In this document: positions 1-8,291 of the stretch, in pieces
Layout: each line of letters begins with the position of its first letter
How positions within the stretch are numbered: position 1 is the first letter of the stretch
Notes under the pieces: model-generated
What the model was told of the DNA's origin: nothing
Seen by the model: only the letters and a program-made list of their open reading frames with translations
The model's database searches: none
Program-made: the position numbers and the translations under genes
Assembly: GCA_964502525.1 (NCBI GenBank)
Contig: CAZCXH010000056.1
Span: 1 to 26,623 of the forward strand
Source: DATLYB01 sp964502525
GTDB lineage: Bacteria; Bacteroidota; Bacteroidia; Chitinophagales; CAIOSU01
DNA: 26,623 nt
Direction of reading: 5' to 3'

Positions 1-79
1 AGATTCTTAAAATTTAGATGCGATTGCCCTGTTAAGATTAATATCCCCGGCAACCTTATTGATATCAGGTACTGATTGG

Positions 80-113
80 CTGCAACCTTGCAAAGACAAC
101 TGCAACGTTGCAG
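80..113. promoter_or_regulatory. Palindromic direct repeat, operator-like, upstream of the helicase operon
   Basis: CTGCAACGTTGCAG at 100-113 is a perfect 14-base palindrome. A near copy, CTGCAACCTTGCAA, lies at 80-93, exactly 20 bases (two helical turns) upstream. A weaker third GCAACCTT core lies at 50-57. The right-hand palindrome ends three bases before the candidate -33 element at 117-120, where a dimeric repressor or activator could act. The binding protein is unknown and no regulator gene is visible in the window, so the operator role is inferred from geometry. Confidence 0.45.
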
Positions 114-116
114 AGA

Positions 117-148
117 TTTGCTATCGCCTTTAAGCCATTGTACCTTTG
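117..148 (+). promoter_or_regulatory. Bacteroidota-type promoter of the NTF2-like/helicase operon
   Basis: TTTG at 117-120 and TACCTTTG at 141-148 match the Bacteroidota -33 (TTTG) and -7 (TAnnTTTG) elements, separated by 20 bases, which is a usual spacing. Transcription would begin near 155. That places the ATG at 108 upstream of the transcript and supports 186 as the start of the first gene. Confidence 0.6.
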
Positions 149-185
149 TTTCGATCGGCAATCAAATCAAAGTTTGGCGCAAAAA

Positions 186-593
186 ATGACTGCAAAAAAT
201 GAAGAGATGGAAGCTTTAAAGCGGTTAGCCCAAAGTTGGAACAATCTTGACCAAAGTTTTATTGAAGATCAACTTGCTGACGACTGTGTCTACTCATCTC
301 AATGGGTGTTGTTGCCCATTGAAGGAAGAAATTCTTTCATCTTCTATCTGCAATCAAAATTTCAAGCTATTAAATCTGCCATGCTGAATGAACGCATGAT
401 AATAATTGCAGAATTGGCTCATCAACCTGCAATCAGCAACAAACCATGCATAATACTTACTCAAATTACAGGAGAAGAAATTAGGCAAGTTTCAGTCTTA
501 ATAAAATTGAAAAATAGAAAAGTAATTCGGATTGATACCTGTTTTATTCCTGACCCAACAGACGCTGAATTAACAGGAGAAATTCCAAGATAA
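186..593 (+). CDS. Small NTF2/SnoaL-like protein of unknown function
   Basis: The protein has 135 residues from ATG 186. An in-frame ATG at 108 is rejected because a good promoter lies between the two starts and the extra 26 residues look like translated control region. The pattern is that of SnoaL/NTF2-like (cone-shaped alpha+beta barrel) proteins: an N-terminal helix rich in Glu and Lys, then LAQSWNNLD and FIEDQLADDCVYSSQW, then beta-strand-rich sequence ending with KNRKVIRIDTCFIPDP. No signal peptide or membrane segment is seen. Such folds can be small-ligand enzymes or dimeric accessory domains, so no reaction can be named. It lies 39 bases before the helicase gene on the same strand with no terminator between, so the two are probably co-transcribed. 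Codon use is AT-rich like the helicase and unlike purL downstream. The fold call is moderate. Confidence 0.55.
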   Translation: MTAKNEEMEALKRLAQSWNNLDQSFIEDQLADDCVYSSQWVLLPIEGRNSFIFYLQSKFQAIKSAMLNERMIIIAELAHQPAISNKPCIILTQITGEEIRQVSVLIKLKNRKVIRIDTCFIPDPTDAELTGEIPR

Positions 594-632
594 ACACAAA
601 ATAATAAATATGTTAATATAAATTCTTACATT

Positions 633-3600
633 ATGGTTGCAAGACAACTTTATTCGGAACTGACCTTCAATAAAATTGACGGGCTTAAATCCGGCAGGGC
701 AAACCAGATATATGTAATACTCGGACAAGCAAACCTGTTAAACCTTGATGGCAAAGTGGATTTCGTAACCGACCTTGAAACATTCTGTCTCGAAAGAGAT
801 GAACAGGTATTTAACAAGGACTGGTTTACCAAGACATTCACAAGCCTTAATCAACATAAAGAATATCACCTGCTATCTTTTGCTCAATTCAGTTATTTAA
901 TTAACTACATTGACCCTTCTTTTTTTACCGACAGAGTCGTAATTCTCAGGGATAACCTGAGGCAGCTGTTTCCTATTACCGAACAGGAATACCTTGAAAA
1001 GGAAGAAAAGGAAAATATGGAATTGCGCCCTAGAAACCTGCCGATTTACCAAGCTGAGCAAATCGTAATAAACGGTAAGTATTATTACTCTGTAAAAACG
1101 CCCGGCAACTCTTTTAATTCATCAGACATTTTTGAAAAATCAGAGGAGCTAAGCTTTTCAAAAGACCAAAGCCTGGAATGCATTGACGTCAGTTCGGATC
1201 CGTACTCGCTTGATGTTTTCGTAAATGAATGCTTCGACCAAGATAATTTTAACCGACAGGCAGTAGTCAAAATTTACAGCAAGCAGCCGCTCAACCCTGC
1301 AATTATTGACATTTTAAAGAAGCTGAATTCCTTATTGAATCAGTTTAAAGGGAAACTCTGTGTTCTCGAAGAATCGTCAATCATATCCGACTATCAGGTC
1401 GAGGAAAAGACGCAGAAGCTTTTGAAGCGCTTTTGGGGTGACGCTGCTTCCTTCAGGAACATCTCTGTTTACAAAAACCCAAATTTTGGAAATCACATTT
1501 CTGAAATATCGCAGGGGCTTGTAGTTGACACAATAATCAAAGAGTATGAAAATTCTCGGAGTGATGAACCTTGTCGTGACCTGTTTTTAACTGCGCCTAC
1601 GGGAGCGGGTAAATCATTATTGTTTCAGTTACCGGCATTCTATGTTTCCCAAAAAGGAGATGTAACCATTGTTGTATCTCCATTAATTGCTTTGATGAAA
1701 GATCAGGTCAATGCAATTATCAATGACAGAAAGTTTGACAAGGTAGCTTTTATTAACAGCGAATTAAGCCTGATTGACCGAGAGAAAATCATTGAAAGTT
1801 GCAAAAGAGGTGAGATAGATATTCTGTATATGTCACCTGAGCTGTTGTTGTCGTATGACATTACTCATTTCATTGGCTCCAGACGGTTGGGCTTATTAGT
1901 AATAGATGAAGCACACCTTATCACCACATGGGGCAGAGATTTTCGTGTTGACTATTGGTTCTTAGGAAATCATATCAGGAAGATCAGAAAGTATCACAGT
2001 CTGCGCTTCCCAATGGTTGCAGTGACGGCAACAGCAATTTATGGCGGAGCAAACGATATGGTTTTTGACAGTATTGACAGTCTTGTGATGCATAATCCTC
2101 ATATTTTCATTGGACAGGTTAAGCGAAATGACATTGAGTTTATCGTCAACAACTATGAACAATTTCCAAGAAACTATGAGTCAAGCAAGATCAATCAAAC
2201 TGTAGAGTTTATAAAGCAGATCAATGAACTTAAGCTAAAGACTTTAGTGTACGCGCCTTACACGAAACACATCCGCCAAATTCTGAACATGGTAAATTCC
2301 AACCAACAGGAAATCGCTACAGGCTATTATGGTTCGCTGGATCAGATAAATAAGGAGTTTGCCTATCGTCAGTTCAAAAGTGGCGAACGAAATATTATGA
2401 TTTCAACTAAGGCTTTCGGAATGGGAGTTGACATCTCCGATATTCAGGTGGTATATCACCATGCTCCTTCGGGGCTGCTTCCTGACTATGTTCAAGAGAT
2501 CGGAAGAGTGGCTAGGAAGCCTGAAATTAAAGGCTTCGCAGCTTTGAATTATTCTTCACAAGACCAGCGATATACCAAGGCGCTCCATGGCATGTCCGCA
2601 CTTAGGCAATATCAGCTAAAGGAAGTGCTGAAGAAAATACACAAGGCCTATTTAAAAAATAACAGGAACAGAAACCTGTTGCTTTCGGTAGATGATTTCG
2701 GTCACATTTTTGAAAATGTCCTGGATTTAGATCAAAAGGTGTTAACCGCTTTGATGATGATTGAAAAAGACTACCTGGCAAAAAACCGATTCAACGTAAT
2801 CATCGCACGACCTAAAAAGCTGTTTGTTAAAGTATTTGCCAGAATATCCGACCAGCACTTAACTACCTTATCCGCCAAATATGGAAATACTTTCAGGGTC
2901 ATTTCAAATACAGGAAATGGTAACGCAATTATTGAAATGGACCTTGACAAACTTTGGTATGATTATTATAACACTAAGAGTTTCCCGATCCTGAAAAGAG
3001 ATTTCTACACGAGACACTTATTTAAAGATGACAACATTGAACTGATACCTCAGCTAAAAATGTCATTTGAAAGACAGGGAAGCTTTAATTCGGTGTTTAA
3101 TAGGTTGCAGAATCTCCTTAACGAGGTTCAATCTATTTTTGCAAATACTAACGGTTTCTTTAGTCAAGAGGAATTTCAAGAAAGGCTTAACGGCTATTTG
3201 AGAGATGAGGAAGTAGCAGAGAAACTCAGCAAGTTTATTTTATCCTCATACTCAGGTCGCCTTATCCAGCCAGGCGTAATTGAACCAAATGCATTTTTAC
3301 AACAAAGAAGAAGCGTTGATGGCTTCGAGTACAGGGTTTTTAACACTCAATATCTTGCCAGTTTTTCTACCTTACTTAAGCGTTTAAATAACTTATTCGG
3401 TAATACTGACAGTCCCACGGCTGAAAGGTATTTAACCAATAATGAGACCAATGCAATTAACTATGTCCGTCTCGGGTATTTTCTTGAAATGCTGGAACTT
3501 GGTACATTCGAATTAAAAGGTGGAGAAAATCCTATGGTCTTTATCCGCATTAACGACCCCGGCAGAATTGAAAGAGATTCAAACAATTCAAATTATTCGA

Positions 3601-4301
3601 ACAGCCTTTTAAACAAAACCTTAGAGAGGCATTTCTTGAGCAACCAAATATTTGATCACTTCTTCTTAAGGACCTTTTCAAACGCAGATCGTTGGTCTTT
3701 TATTGAAGATTTCTTTTTAGGATCGGATGTTGACTCCTTACTTGAAAACTACAAGGGAGGAGAAGCAAACAACATTGATATTATTGAGACGCTTAAAAAA
3801 AAAGATCTGATCCAATCTGAAGTTCAAGCGAATCAGGATGATAATTCAAGTATTCACATTTTTCGCCCGACAATTGACCGAACCTACCACCATAATGATT
3901 TACTAACCATTGAAAATGCAGATGGTGTCAGGACCATGAGAATTTCAAAATGGTTAAGGGAAGATCCTGTTGCATTTGATACAATCAGAAAACAGAAATC
4001 ATTGAGAGTTCACAAAGATGTCTTTACAGAGCTGGTATCAAAATTAAGGGCATATCACTCTGATTATTTCAGGAATGCTTTAGGACTAAAGACAAGAATA
4101 GAATTTAAAAGTTATGACAGACCAGTTCAGGCTATAGTTCCTTACTCGAACCAGCCGGTTGAGTTTTATAAATGGTGGTGTACAAACCTGGATAGAGTTA
4201 GTATGACATTAGAAGAAAAGATTATCCTTTTTGACAAAGTACTTATTGCAAGACCATCAGTACTGAAGAGAGAACATAAACGATTGATAAATCAAGAATA
4301 A
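633..4301 (+). CDS. Large RecQ-like superfamily 2 DNA helicase
   Basis: The protein has 1222 residues. Helicase motifs are clear: Walker A TAPTGAGKS at 320-328, motif Ia VVSPLIALMKDQV at 347-359, Walker B DEAH at 425-428, motif III TATA at 465-468, motif V STKAFGMGVDISD at 591-603, and motif VI YVQEIGRVARKP at 619-630 with both Arg fingers. The order and the QEIGR motif place it in the RecQ-like branch, which uses ATP to move along DNA. It lacks a recognisable four-Cys RecQ zinc module and HRDC domain. Instead it has about 290 unrecognised residues before the core and about 580 after it, making it roughly twice the length of E. coli RecQ. Large stand-alone helicases of this build often occur in phage-defence loci; that role is inference. 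It is the second gene of an AT-rich two-gene unit whose 3' end coincides with a rise in GC, suggesting horizontal acquisition. The helicase call is firm and the biological role is unknown. Confidence 0.85.
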   Translation: MVARQLYSELTFNKIDGLKSGRANQIYVILGQANLLNLDGKVDFVTDLETFCLERDEQVFNKDWFTKTFTSLNQHKEYHLLSFAQFSYLINYIDPSFFTDRVVILRDNLRQLFPITEQEYLEKEEKENMELRPRNLPIYQAEQIVINGKYYYSVKTPGNSFNSSDIFEKSEELSFSKDQSLECIDVSSDPYSLDVFVNECFDQDNFNRQAVVKIYSKQPLNPAIIDILKKLNSLLNQFKGKLCVLEESSIISDYQVEEKTQKLLKRFWGDAASFRNISVYKNPNFGNHISEISQGLVVDTIIKEYENSRSDEPCRDLFLTAPTGAGKSLLFQLPAFYVSQKGDVTIVVSPLIALMKDQVNAIINDRKFDKVAFINSELSLIDREKIIESCKRGEIDILYMSPELLLSYDITHFIGSRRLGLLVIDEAHLITTWGRDFRVDYWFLGNHIRKIRKYHSLRFPMVAVTATAIYGGANDMVFDSIDSLVMHNPHIFIGQVKRNDIEFIVNNYEQFPRNYESSKINQTVEFIKQINELKLKTLVYAPYTKHIRQILNMVNSNQQEIATGYYGSLDQINKEFAYRQFKSGERNIMISTKAFGMGVDISDIQVVYHHAPSGLLPDYVQEIGRVARKPEIKGFAALNYSSQDQRYTKALHGMSALRQYQLKEVLKKIHKAYLKNNRNRNLLLSVDDFGHIFENVLDLDQKVLTALMMIEKDYLAKNRFNVIIARPKKLFVKVFARISDQHLTTLSAKYGNTFRVISNTGNGNAIIEMDLDKLWYDYYNTKSFPILKRDFYTRHLFKDDNIELIPQLKMSFERQGSFNSVFNRLQNLLNEVQSIFANTNGFFSQEEFQERLNGYLRDEEVAEKLSKFILSSYSGRLIQPGVIEPNAFLQQRRSVDGFEYRVFNTQYLASFSTLLKRLNNLFGNTDSPTAERYLTNNETNAINYVRLGYFLEMLELGTFELKGGENPMVFIRINDPGRIERDSNNSNYSNSLLNKTLERHFLSNQIFDHFFLRTFSNADRWSFIEDFFLGSDVDSLLENYKGGEANNIDIIETLKKKDLIQSEVQANQDDNSSIHIFRPTIDRTYHHNDLLTIENADGVRTMRISKWLREDPVAFDTIRKQKSLRVHKDVFTELVSKLRAYHSDYFRNALGLKTRIEFKSYDRPVQAIVPYSNQPVEFYKWWCTNLDRVSMTLEEKIILFDKVLIARPSVLKREHKRLINQE

Positions 4302-4561
4302 GCGTAGTCGGCTTTTTAACAGGAAAAGATGCAGATCCCGGTTTCTCCAGTTGAGCGGGATTTCCCTCTGTGACGTGCGCTGCCGCTGCGCCATCGTATT
4401 CACCAGCGAATGATTCAAGTTCCTGTTGTATTTGAGCGGCCATTGCGCTCTTTTAGATTGTTGTAATTGGTGCTTGGTTTTTGCTGTTTTGACAGATTTC
4501 AAAATATGTTGAATACGGTTGGTGCGTTGTGATGCGCTCGCAGGAGTTTCCGCTAACAGGC
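4302..4561. other. Convergent intergenic region with a possible truncated ORF
   Basis: This gap separates the converging helicase and purL genes. On the minus strand an ATG at 4443 opens about 45 codons of GC-rich, gene-like sequence (start MAAQIQQELESFAGEYDG) before the frame enters the helicase 3' end and stops at 4243. It could be the stump of a gene cut by arrival of the helicase island, or chance. A short imperfect hairpin (ATCCCG 4335-4340, CGGGAT 4356-4361) followed by TTTCCC might end helicase transcription weakly. No tRNA, which could serve as an integration site, was seen. Confidence 0.3.
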
Positions 4562-6790
4562 TCAGGATGGAGACATTAATTTTTCCAGGGCATTGTTGTA
4601 CAACTTCTTCCACTCGCTCACATCTCCGAAACTTTCACCGTCAACATTGATCCTTCCGTCAGTTACTTTGCCCAGAAGCATGTAAGGAAATTTATTTTCG
4701 AGCAGATGCTCGAACACTTCTTGTTTATGCGGTGAAACGCTCACTACTACCCGCGACTGCGACTCACCAAACAGGAACGCGTCCTTTCGGATTTCACGGA
4801 CAGTATTCAATTCAAGCCCAAACCCTCCCGCAATTGCAGATTCAATAAGTGCTGCGAACAAGCCTCCGTCAGAAACATCATGCGCTGAAACAATTGCATC
4901 GAGTACGATGAGTGATTTAACGGCTTCATGCAACTTTGCCTCTTCCTCCAAATCGAATGCAGGCACGGGCGATGAATTTATCTTGTGATAGCGAACAAGA
5001 TATTCGGAATTATTAATGTCATTTTTCGGCTCGCCCAGCAGGAAAATCAGATCGCCTTCCTTTTTGAAATCAAGCGTCATCCGTTTCCCGATATTTTCAA
5101 TTATTCCCAACATGCCGATAGTAGGTGTCGGAAAAACAGGACCTTCTTCCGACTGATTATAAAAACTGACGTTGCCTCCCGTGACAGGCGTATCGAATTT
5201 CCGGCAGGCATCGCCCATTCCTTTTATTGCATTCACAAACTGCCAATACACTTCTGGATTGTAAGGATTTCCAAAGTTCAGGCAGTTGGTAATGGCAACA
5301 GGAGTGGCTCCGGAACAAACTATATTCCTCGCAGCTTCCGACACGGCTATCGCAGCCCCAACGTAGGGATCGGCATATACATAGCGCGCATTGCAATCAA
5401 CCCGTACAGCAAGCGCCTTGTCAGTCCCTTTAATGCGAACGAGCGCGGCATCAGAGGGAGCGTTGGTGGAAATATTATTGATGCCCACCATGGAATCATA
5501 CTGCTCGTACACCCATCGCTTTGAGGCGATGTTCGGCAAGCTGACTATGAATTCGGCCGCTTCACTGAGGTTCTTAGGCTGCGGAACCTGGTCAATGCGA
5601 AAGCTTTTCTGCTTTTTGTAATAGGCAGGTTCTTTATGCGCGCGCTCATAAACGGGCGCACCACCGCCAAGCACCAGCACCTCCGCAGGGATGTGCGCCA
5701 CCAATTCATTATACATGTAATATTCAAGCATTCCTGTATTCGTCACTTCCCCGATGATCTCGCAATGCAAATCCCACTTGCCGAAAATTTTCTCCACTTC
5801 CTTTTCTTTGCCTTTTTTCACAATCACCAACATGCGCTCTTGCGATTCGGATAAGAGGATTTCAAAAGGCTTCATGTTTTCCTGGCGCGTGGGAACCTTG
5901 TGCAGCCAGATCTTCATGCCGTGCTTTCCCTTGGCTGACATCTCGGAAGTGGAGCAGGTGATGCCTGCCGCGCCCATATCCTGCATGCCGATCACGGCAT
6001 CCGTTTCCATCAACTCCTGCGTGGCTTCGAGCAGCAGCTTTTCCTGGAAGGGATCGCCCACCTGCACCGCAGGCAGGTCTTCATGAGAATCTTCATGAAT
6101 ATCTTCCGAAGCAAATGTGGCTCCGTGAATGCCGTCTTTTCCCGTTGCCGAGCCGACAATGTAAACAGGGTTGCCAACCCCGGTCGCAATCGCTGAAATC
6201 GTTTTATCTTTTTTCACAATGCCAACCGACATCGCATTCACGAGCGGATTGTGCTCATAGCAATCCTCGAAATAAACTTCGCCCGCAACCGTAGGCACAC
6301 CGAATGAATTGCCGTAATCCCCAATGCCTTTCACCACACCCCGCAGCAAATGTTTTGTCTTTTCAGATTTGATATTCCCGAACCGCAGCGAGTTCAAAGC
6401 CGCAACGGGGCGCGCGCCCATCGTGAAAATGTCGCGGTGGATTCCCCCCACACCTGTTGCGGCTCCCTGGTAAGGCTCAATAGCCGATGGATGATTATGT
6501 GATTCGATTTTGAATGCGCAAGCCAGCCCCCCACCGATGTCAACCAGCCCTGCGTTTTCCTGACCGGCTTCCGCAAGCAGGCGGCTTCCGTTGCGCGGCA
6601 AGGTTTTGAGCCATTTGATGGAATTTTTGTAGGAGCAGTGTTCCGACCACATCACGGAAAAAATGCTCAGCTCGGTGAAGTTGGGGTTCCTGCCGAGTAT
6701 CTGAATTATCTTCTCAAATTCTTCCGGCAGCAAACCGAGTTCCTCCGCCACTTTCACGGTGACTGGCGGTTCAGCGTATTGCACTTGCAT
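4562..6790 (-). CDS. purL: Phosphoribosylformylglycinamidine synthase subunit PurL (small type)
   Basis: The protein has 742 residues from the ATG at 6790, which equals the usual length of small PurL. PurL catalyses the ATP-dependent amidation of FGAR to FGAM in de novo purine synthesis, working in the cytoplasm with PurQ (glutaminase) and PurS. Family signatures are present: VMWSEHCSYKNS near residue 50, then ESHNHPSAIEPYQGAATG from about residue 96 with the catalytic His, and AHDVSDGG near the C-terminus. An in-frame TTG at 6814 would add eight residues, but it overlaps a candidate -7 promoter element, so ATG 6790 is preferred. purQ and purS are not adjacent. It converges with the helicase gene. 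GC content is clearly higher than in the island at 1-4301. Confidence 0.95.
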   Translation of the reverse strand: MQVQYAEPPVTVKVAEELGLLPEEFEKIIQILGRNPNFTELSIFSVMWSEHCSYKNSIKWLKTLPRNGSRLLAEAGQENAGLVDIGGGLACAFKIESHNHPSAIEPYQGAATGVGGIHRDIFTMGARPVAALNSLRFGNIKSEKTKHLLRGVVKGIGDYGNSFGVPTVAGEVYFEDCYEHNPLVNAMSVGIVKKDKTISAIATGVGNPVYIVGSATGKDGIHGATFASEDIHEDSHEDLPAVQVGDPFQEKLLLEATQELMETDAVIGMQDMGAAGITCSTSEMSAKGKHGMKIWLHKVPTRQENMKPFEILLSESQERMLVIVKKGKEKEVEKIFGKWDLHCEIIGEVTNTGMLEYYMYNELVAHIPAEVLVLGGGAPVYERAHKEPAYYKKQKSFRIDQVPQPKNLSEAAEFIVSLPNIASKRWVYEQYDSMVGINNISTNAPSDAALVRIKGTDKALAVRVDCNARYVYADPYVGAAIAVSEAARNIVCSGATPVAITNCLNFGNPYNPEVYWQFVNAIKGMGDACRKFDTPVTGGNVSFYNQSEEGPVFPTPTIGMLGIIENIGKRMTLDFKKEGDLIFLLGEPKNDINNSEYLVRYHKINSSPVPAFDLEEEAKLHEAVKSLIVLDAIVSAHDVSDGGLFAALIESAIAGGFGLELNTVREIRKDAFLFGESQSRVVVSVSPHKQEVFEHLLENKFPYMLLGKVTDGRINVDGESFGDVSEWKKLYNNALEKLMSPS

Positions 6791-6811
6791 TGAGTGTTTT
6801 TTTTGGAGCGT

Positions 6812-6819
6812 CAAAATTA
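6812..6819 (-). promoter_or_regulatory. Candidate -7 element of purL
   Basis: On the minus strand this reads TAATTTTG, a perfect TAnnTTTG. Transcription would start near 6805, about 15 bases before the chosen purL ATG. No TTTG stands at the proper -33 distance, so the promoter is only partly supported. Confidence 0.35.
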
Positions 6820-6838
6820 AGCATGTAATAGTTTGGAG

Positions 6839-6901
6839 TTTGGAGTTTTACGGTTTGAAGTTAATTCCCCTGCTTCGCCAAACCTGAAACTTTACTCCAA
6901 A
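6839..6901. repeat. Imperfect inverted repeat between divergent genes
   Basis: TTTGGAGT at 6839-6846 pairs with ACTCCAAA at 6894-6901, and inner parts (GGTTTGAAG against CCAAACCTG) extend the match imperfectly. The left arm also starts a short tandem GTTTGGA/GTTTGGA. It sits in the 165-base spacer between divergent purL and the membrane protein gene. It resembles the degenerate gtttgaagtttggag-type intergenic repeats common in Bacteroidota; its function is unknown. Confidence 0.4.
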
Positions 6902-6955
6902 ATTTTTAAAGTGAACGATATTTTCTATTTTCAAACCGGACTAAATCCCCATTGA

Positions 6956-8182
6956 TTGCATTTTCTGCCGCTACTGTACGTTGCGATATTCGGGTTTCTC
7001 ATCGCGAAGCTTGAGTTTTTTCGCGATGATAAGCTCCCCCGCTTTTTTTTCGTTTCGATTTTCATTGTAAAAGTGTTGCTGGGGCTGTTGTACCATGCGA
7101 TTTTTTCCGAAGGCGATATCCTATACTATTATAAAAATGCTGCCTATATCATCTATCCCGTTCTTTGGCAAGACCCGCTTAAATACCTTTATCTCACCTT
7201 TGGCCCCAACGGTGGATCAATACCCGAATTCATTTTTCCGCAGGTGCATGCGATGGGCTATTGGGGCGACACCAGCGATTACATGGTGGTGAGATTCAAC
7301 GCTATTGTCCGGCTTTTTTCATTCGGAAATTTTTACGTCCATGTGGTATTCATGTCATTCATCTCGCTGGTGGGAATGGTTTGGCTCTATCGCGCCTGCG
7401 CGAGGGCATCGGGCACATTCAGCCTGCCGGTGGCGGCTGCCATATTCCTGATTCCTTCCGTGCTTTTCTGGGGATCAGGGGCGAATAAGGAGGGGTTGGT
7501 GTTGTTTGCTTTAGGCTGGTTTCTTTACGGCAGCGTGTTGCTGGTTCAAAAATCTTCCGTCAGAAATTTTCTAATCGCCCTGACAGGCGCCTTTCTCACT
7601 TACTGTGTGCGCGATTATGTACTCTTCATGTTGCTGCCCGGAATGGTTGTATTTTTCATCACTTATAAAAACTGGGGCAGGATCAGATTCCTGTTGCCTA
7701 TCATCTACGCGGTGATCATTGCAGCGATAATCATCCTTCCTATTTTCGGAGGGAAAAATTTCGCTGAAGTAATCGCACTGAGGCAAGCGCAGTTCAAATC
7801 GCTTGAACAAGGCAGCACTCATGTCACTGTGAAAGATTTTCAGCCCGACTGGACGAGCTTCTTCACCAACTTCCCGCAGGCTTTAAAGAACTCTATTCTG
7901 GGTCCGTTTTTCATCAAGCCTGATAAGGCGATGCATTACCTGATAATTGCAGAAAACCTCGTTTTGCTTATTGCCGGTTTGCTTTTTCCATGGATAACTG
8001 GAAAACCCCGGTGGCAACCGTTCACACTGATGTGTCTTCTTTTTTCCATTTCACTCTTTGTGCTTATCGGATATATAGTTCCGAATGTTGGCGCCATCGT
8101 CAGGTATAGGAGCATAGCCCTGCCTTTCCTGTTTATTTTCCTTTATTCAGGTGAAAAACAAGGTGTTTCGGAAAAATCCTGA
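6956..8182 (+). CDS. Polytopic inner-membrane protein, possibly a glycan polymerase/GT-C-like enzyme
   Basis: The protein has 408 residues and about ten hydrophobic segments spread along its length, so it is an integral membrane protein. The only usable start is TTG at 6956, because TGA occupies the codon directly before it and the first in-frame ATG (about residue 94) would remove the first membrane segments. A conserved-looking stretch, LIPSVLFWGSGANKEGL, follows a loop with HAMGYWGDTSDYMVVRF. This arrangement recalls EpsG/Wzy-type polysaccharide polymerases and GT-C glycosyltransferases of Bacteroidota, but no catalytic motif can be assigned. It is divergent from purL and 109 bases upstream of the glutamine synthetase, which has its own promoter element. 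Membrane location is certain; function is not. Confidence 0.75.
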   Translation: MHFLPLLYVAIFGFLIAKLEFFRDDKLPRFFFVSIFIVKVLLGLLYHAIFSEGDILYYYKNAAYIIYPVLWQDPLKYLYLTFGPNGGSIPEFIFPQVHAMGYWGDTSDYMVVRFNAIVRLFSFGNFYVHVVFMSFISLVGMVWLYRACARASGTFSLPVAAAIFLIPSVLFWGSGANKEGLVLFALGWFLYGSVLLVQKSSVRNFLIALTGAFLTYCVRDYVLFMLLPGMVVFFITYKNWGRIRFLLPIIYAVIIAAIIILPIFGGKNFAEVIALRQAQFKSLEQGSTHVTVKDFQPDWTSFFTNFPQALKNSILGPFFIKPDKAMHYLIIAENLVLLIAGLLFPWITGKPRWQPFTLMCLLFSISLFVLIGYIVPNVGAIVRYRSIALPFLFIFLYSGEKQGVSEKS

Positions 8183-8216
8183 AAAATGTTTACAACATGT
8201 GAATTATTTTCTGCGA

Positions 8217-8251
8217 TTTCCTAATAATTTTTGAAAAAAAATTTAGCTTTG
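8217..8251 (+). promoter_or_regulatory. Candidate promoter of the glutamine synthetase gene
   Basis: TAGCTTTG at 8244-8251 is a perfect TAnnTTTG -7 element. TTTC at 8217-8220, 23 bases upstream, is a near match to the -33 TTTG. Transcription would start near 8258, leaving a leader of about 34 bases before the ATG at 8292. Confidence 0.5.
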
Positions 8252-8276
8252 GCGTTCTTTTTTAACAAAAGCTAAA
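8242..8276. promoter_or_regulatory. Inverted repeat overlapping the -7 element and leader
   Basis: TTTAGCTTT at 8242-8250 pairs perfectly with AAAGCTAAA at 8268-8276 across 17 bases. The left arm is the -7 element itself and the right arm lies in the transcribed leader, so a protein bound to both arms could block transcription. In RNA only the right arm would be transcribed, so a DNA operator fits better than an RNA hairpin. The nitrogen-control role is inferred only from position. Confidence 0.4.
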
Positions 8277-8291
8277 AATTTTAACAAAAAC

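Noticed and set aside
108..185. Upstream in-frame start for the NTF2-like gene
   Set aside because: A well-spaced promoter (117-148) lies inside this extension, so it is probably not transcribed in full or translated.
4257..4613. 118-residue minus-strand reading overlapping the purL 3' end
   Set aside because: It overlaps coding sequence at both ends in another frame, has no recognisable pattern and no start context.
6791..6814. Eight-residue N-terminal extension of PurL from TTG
   Set aside because: ATG 6790 gives the exact family length, and the extension overlaps a candidate -7 element.
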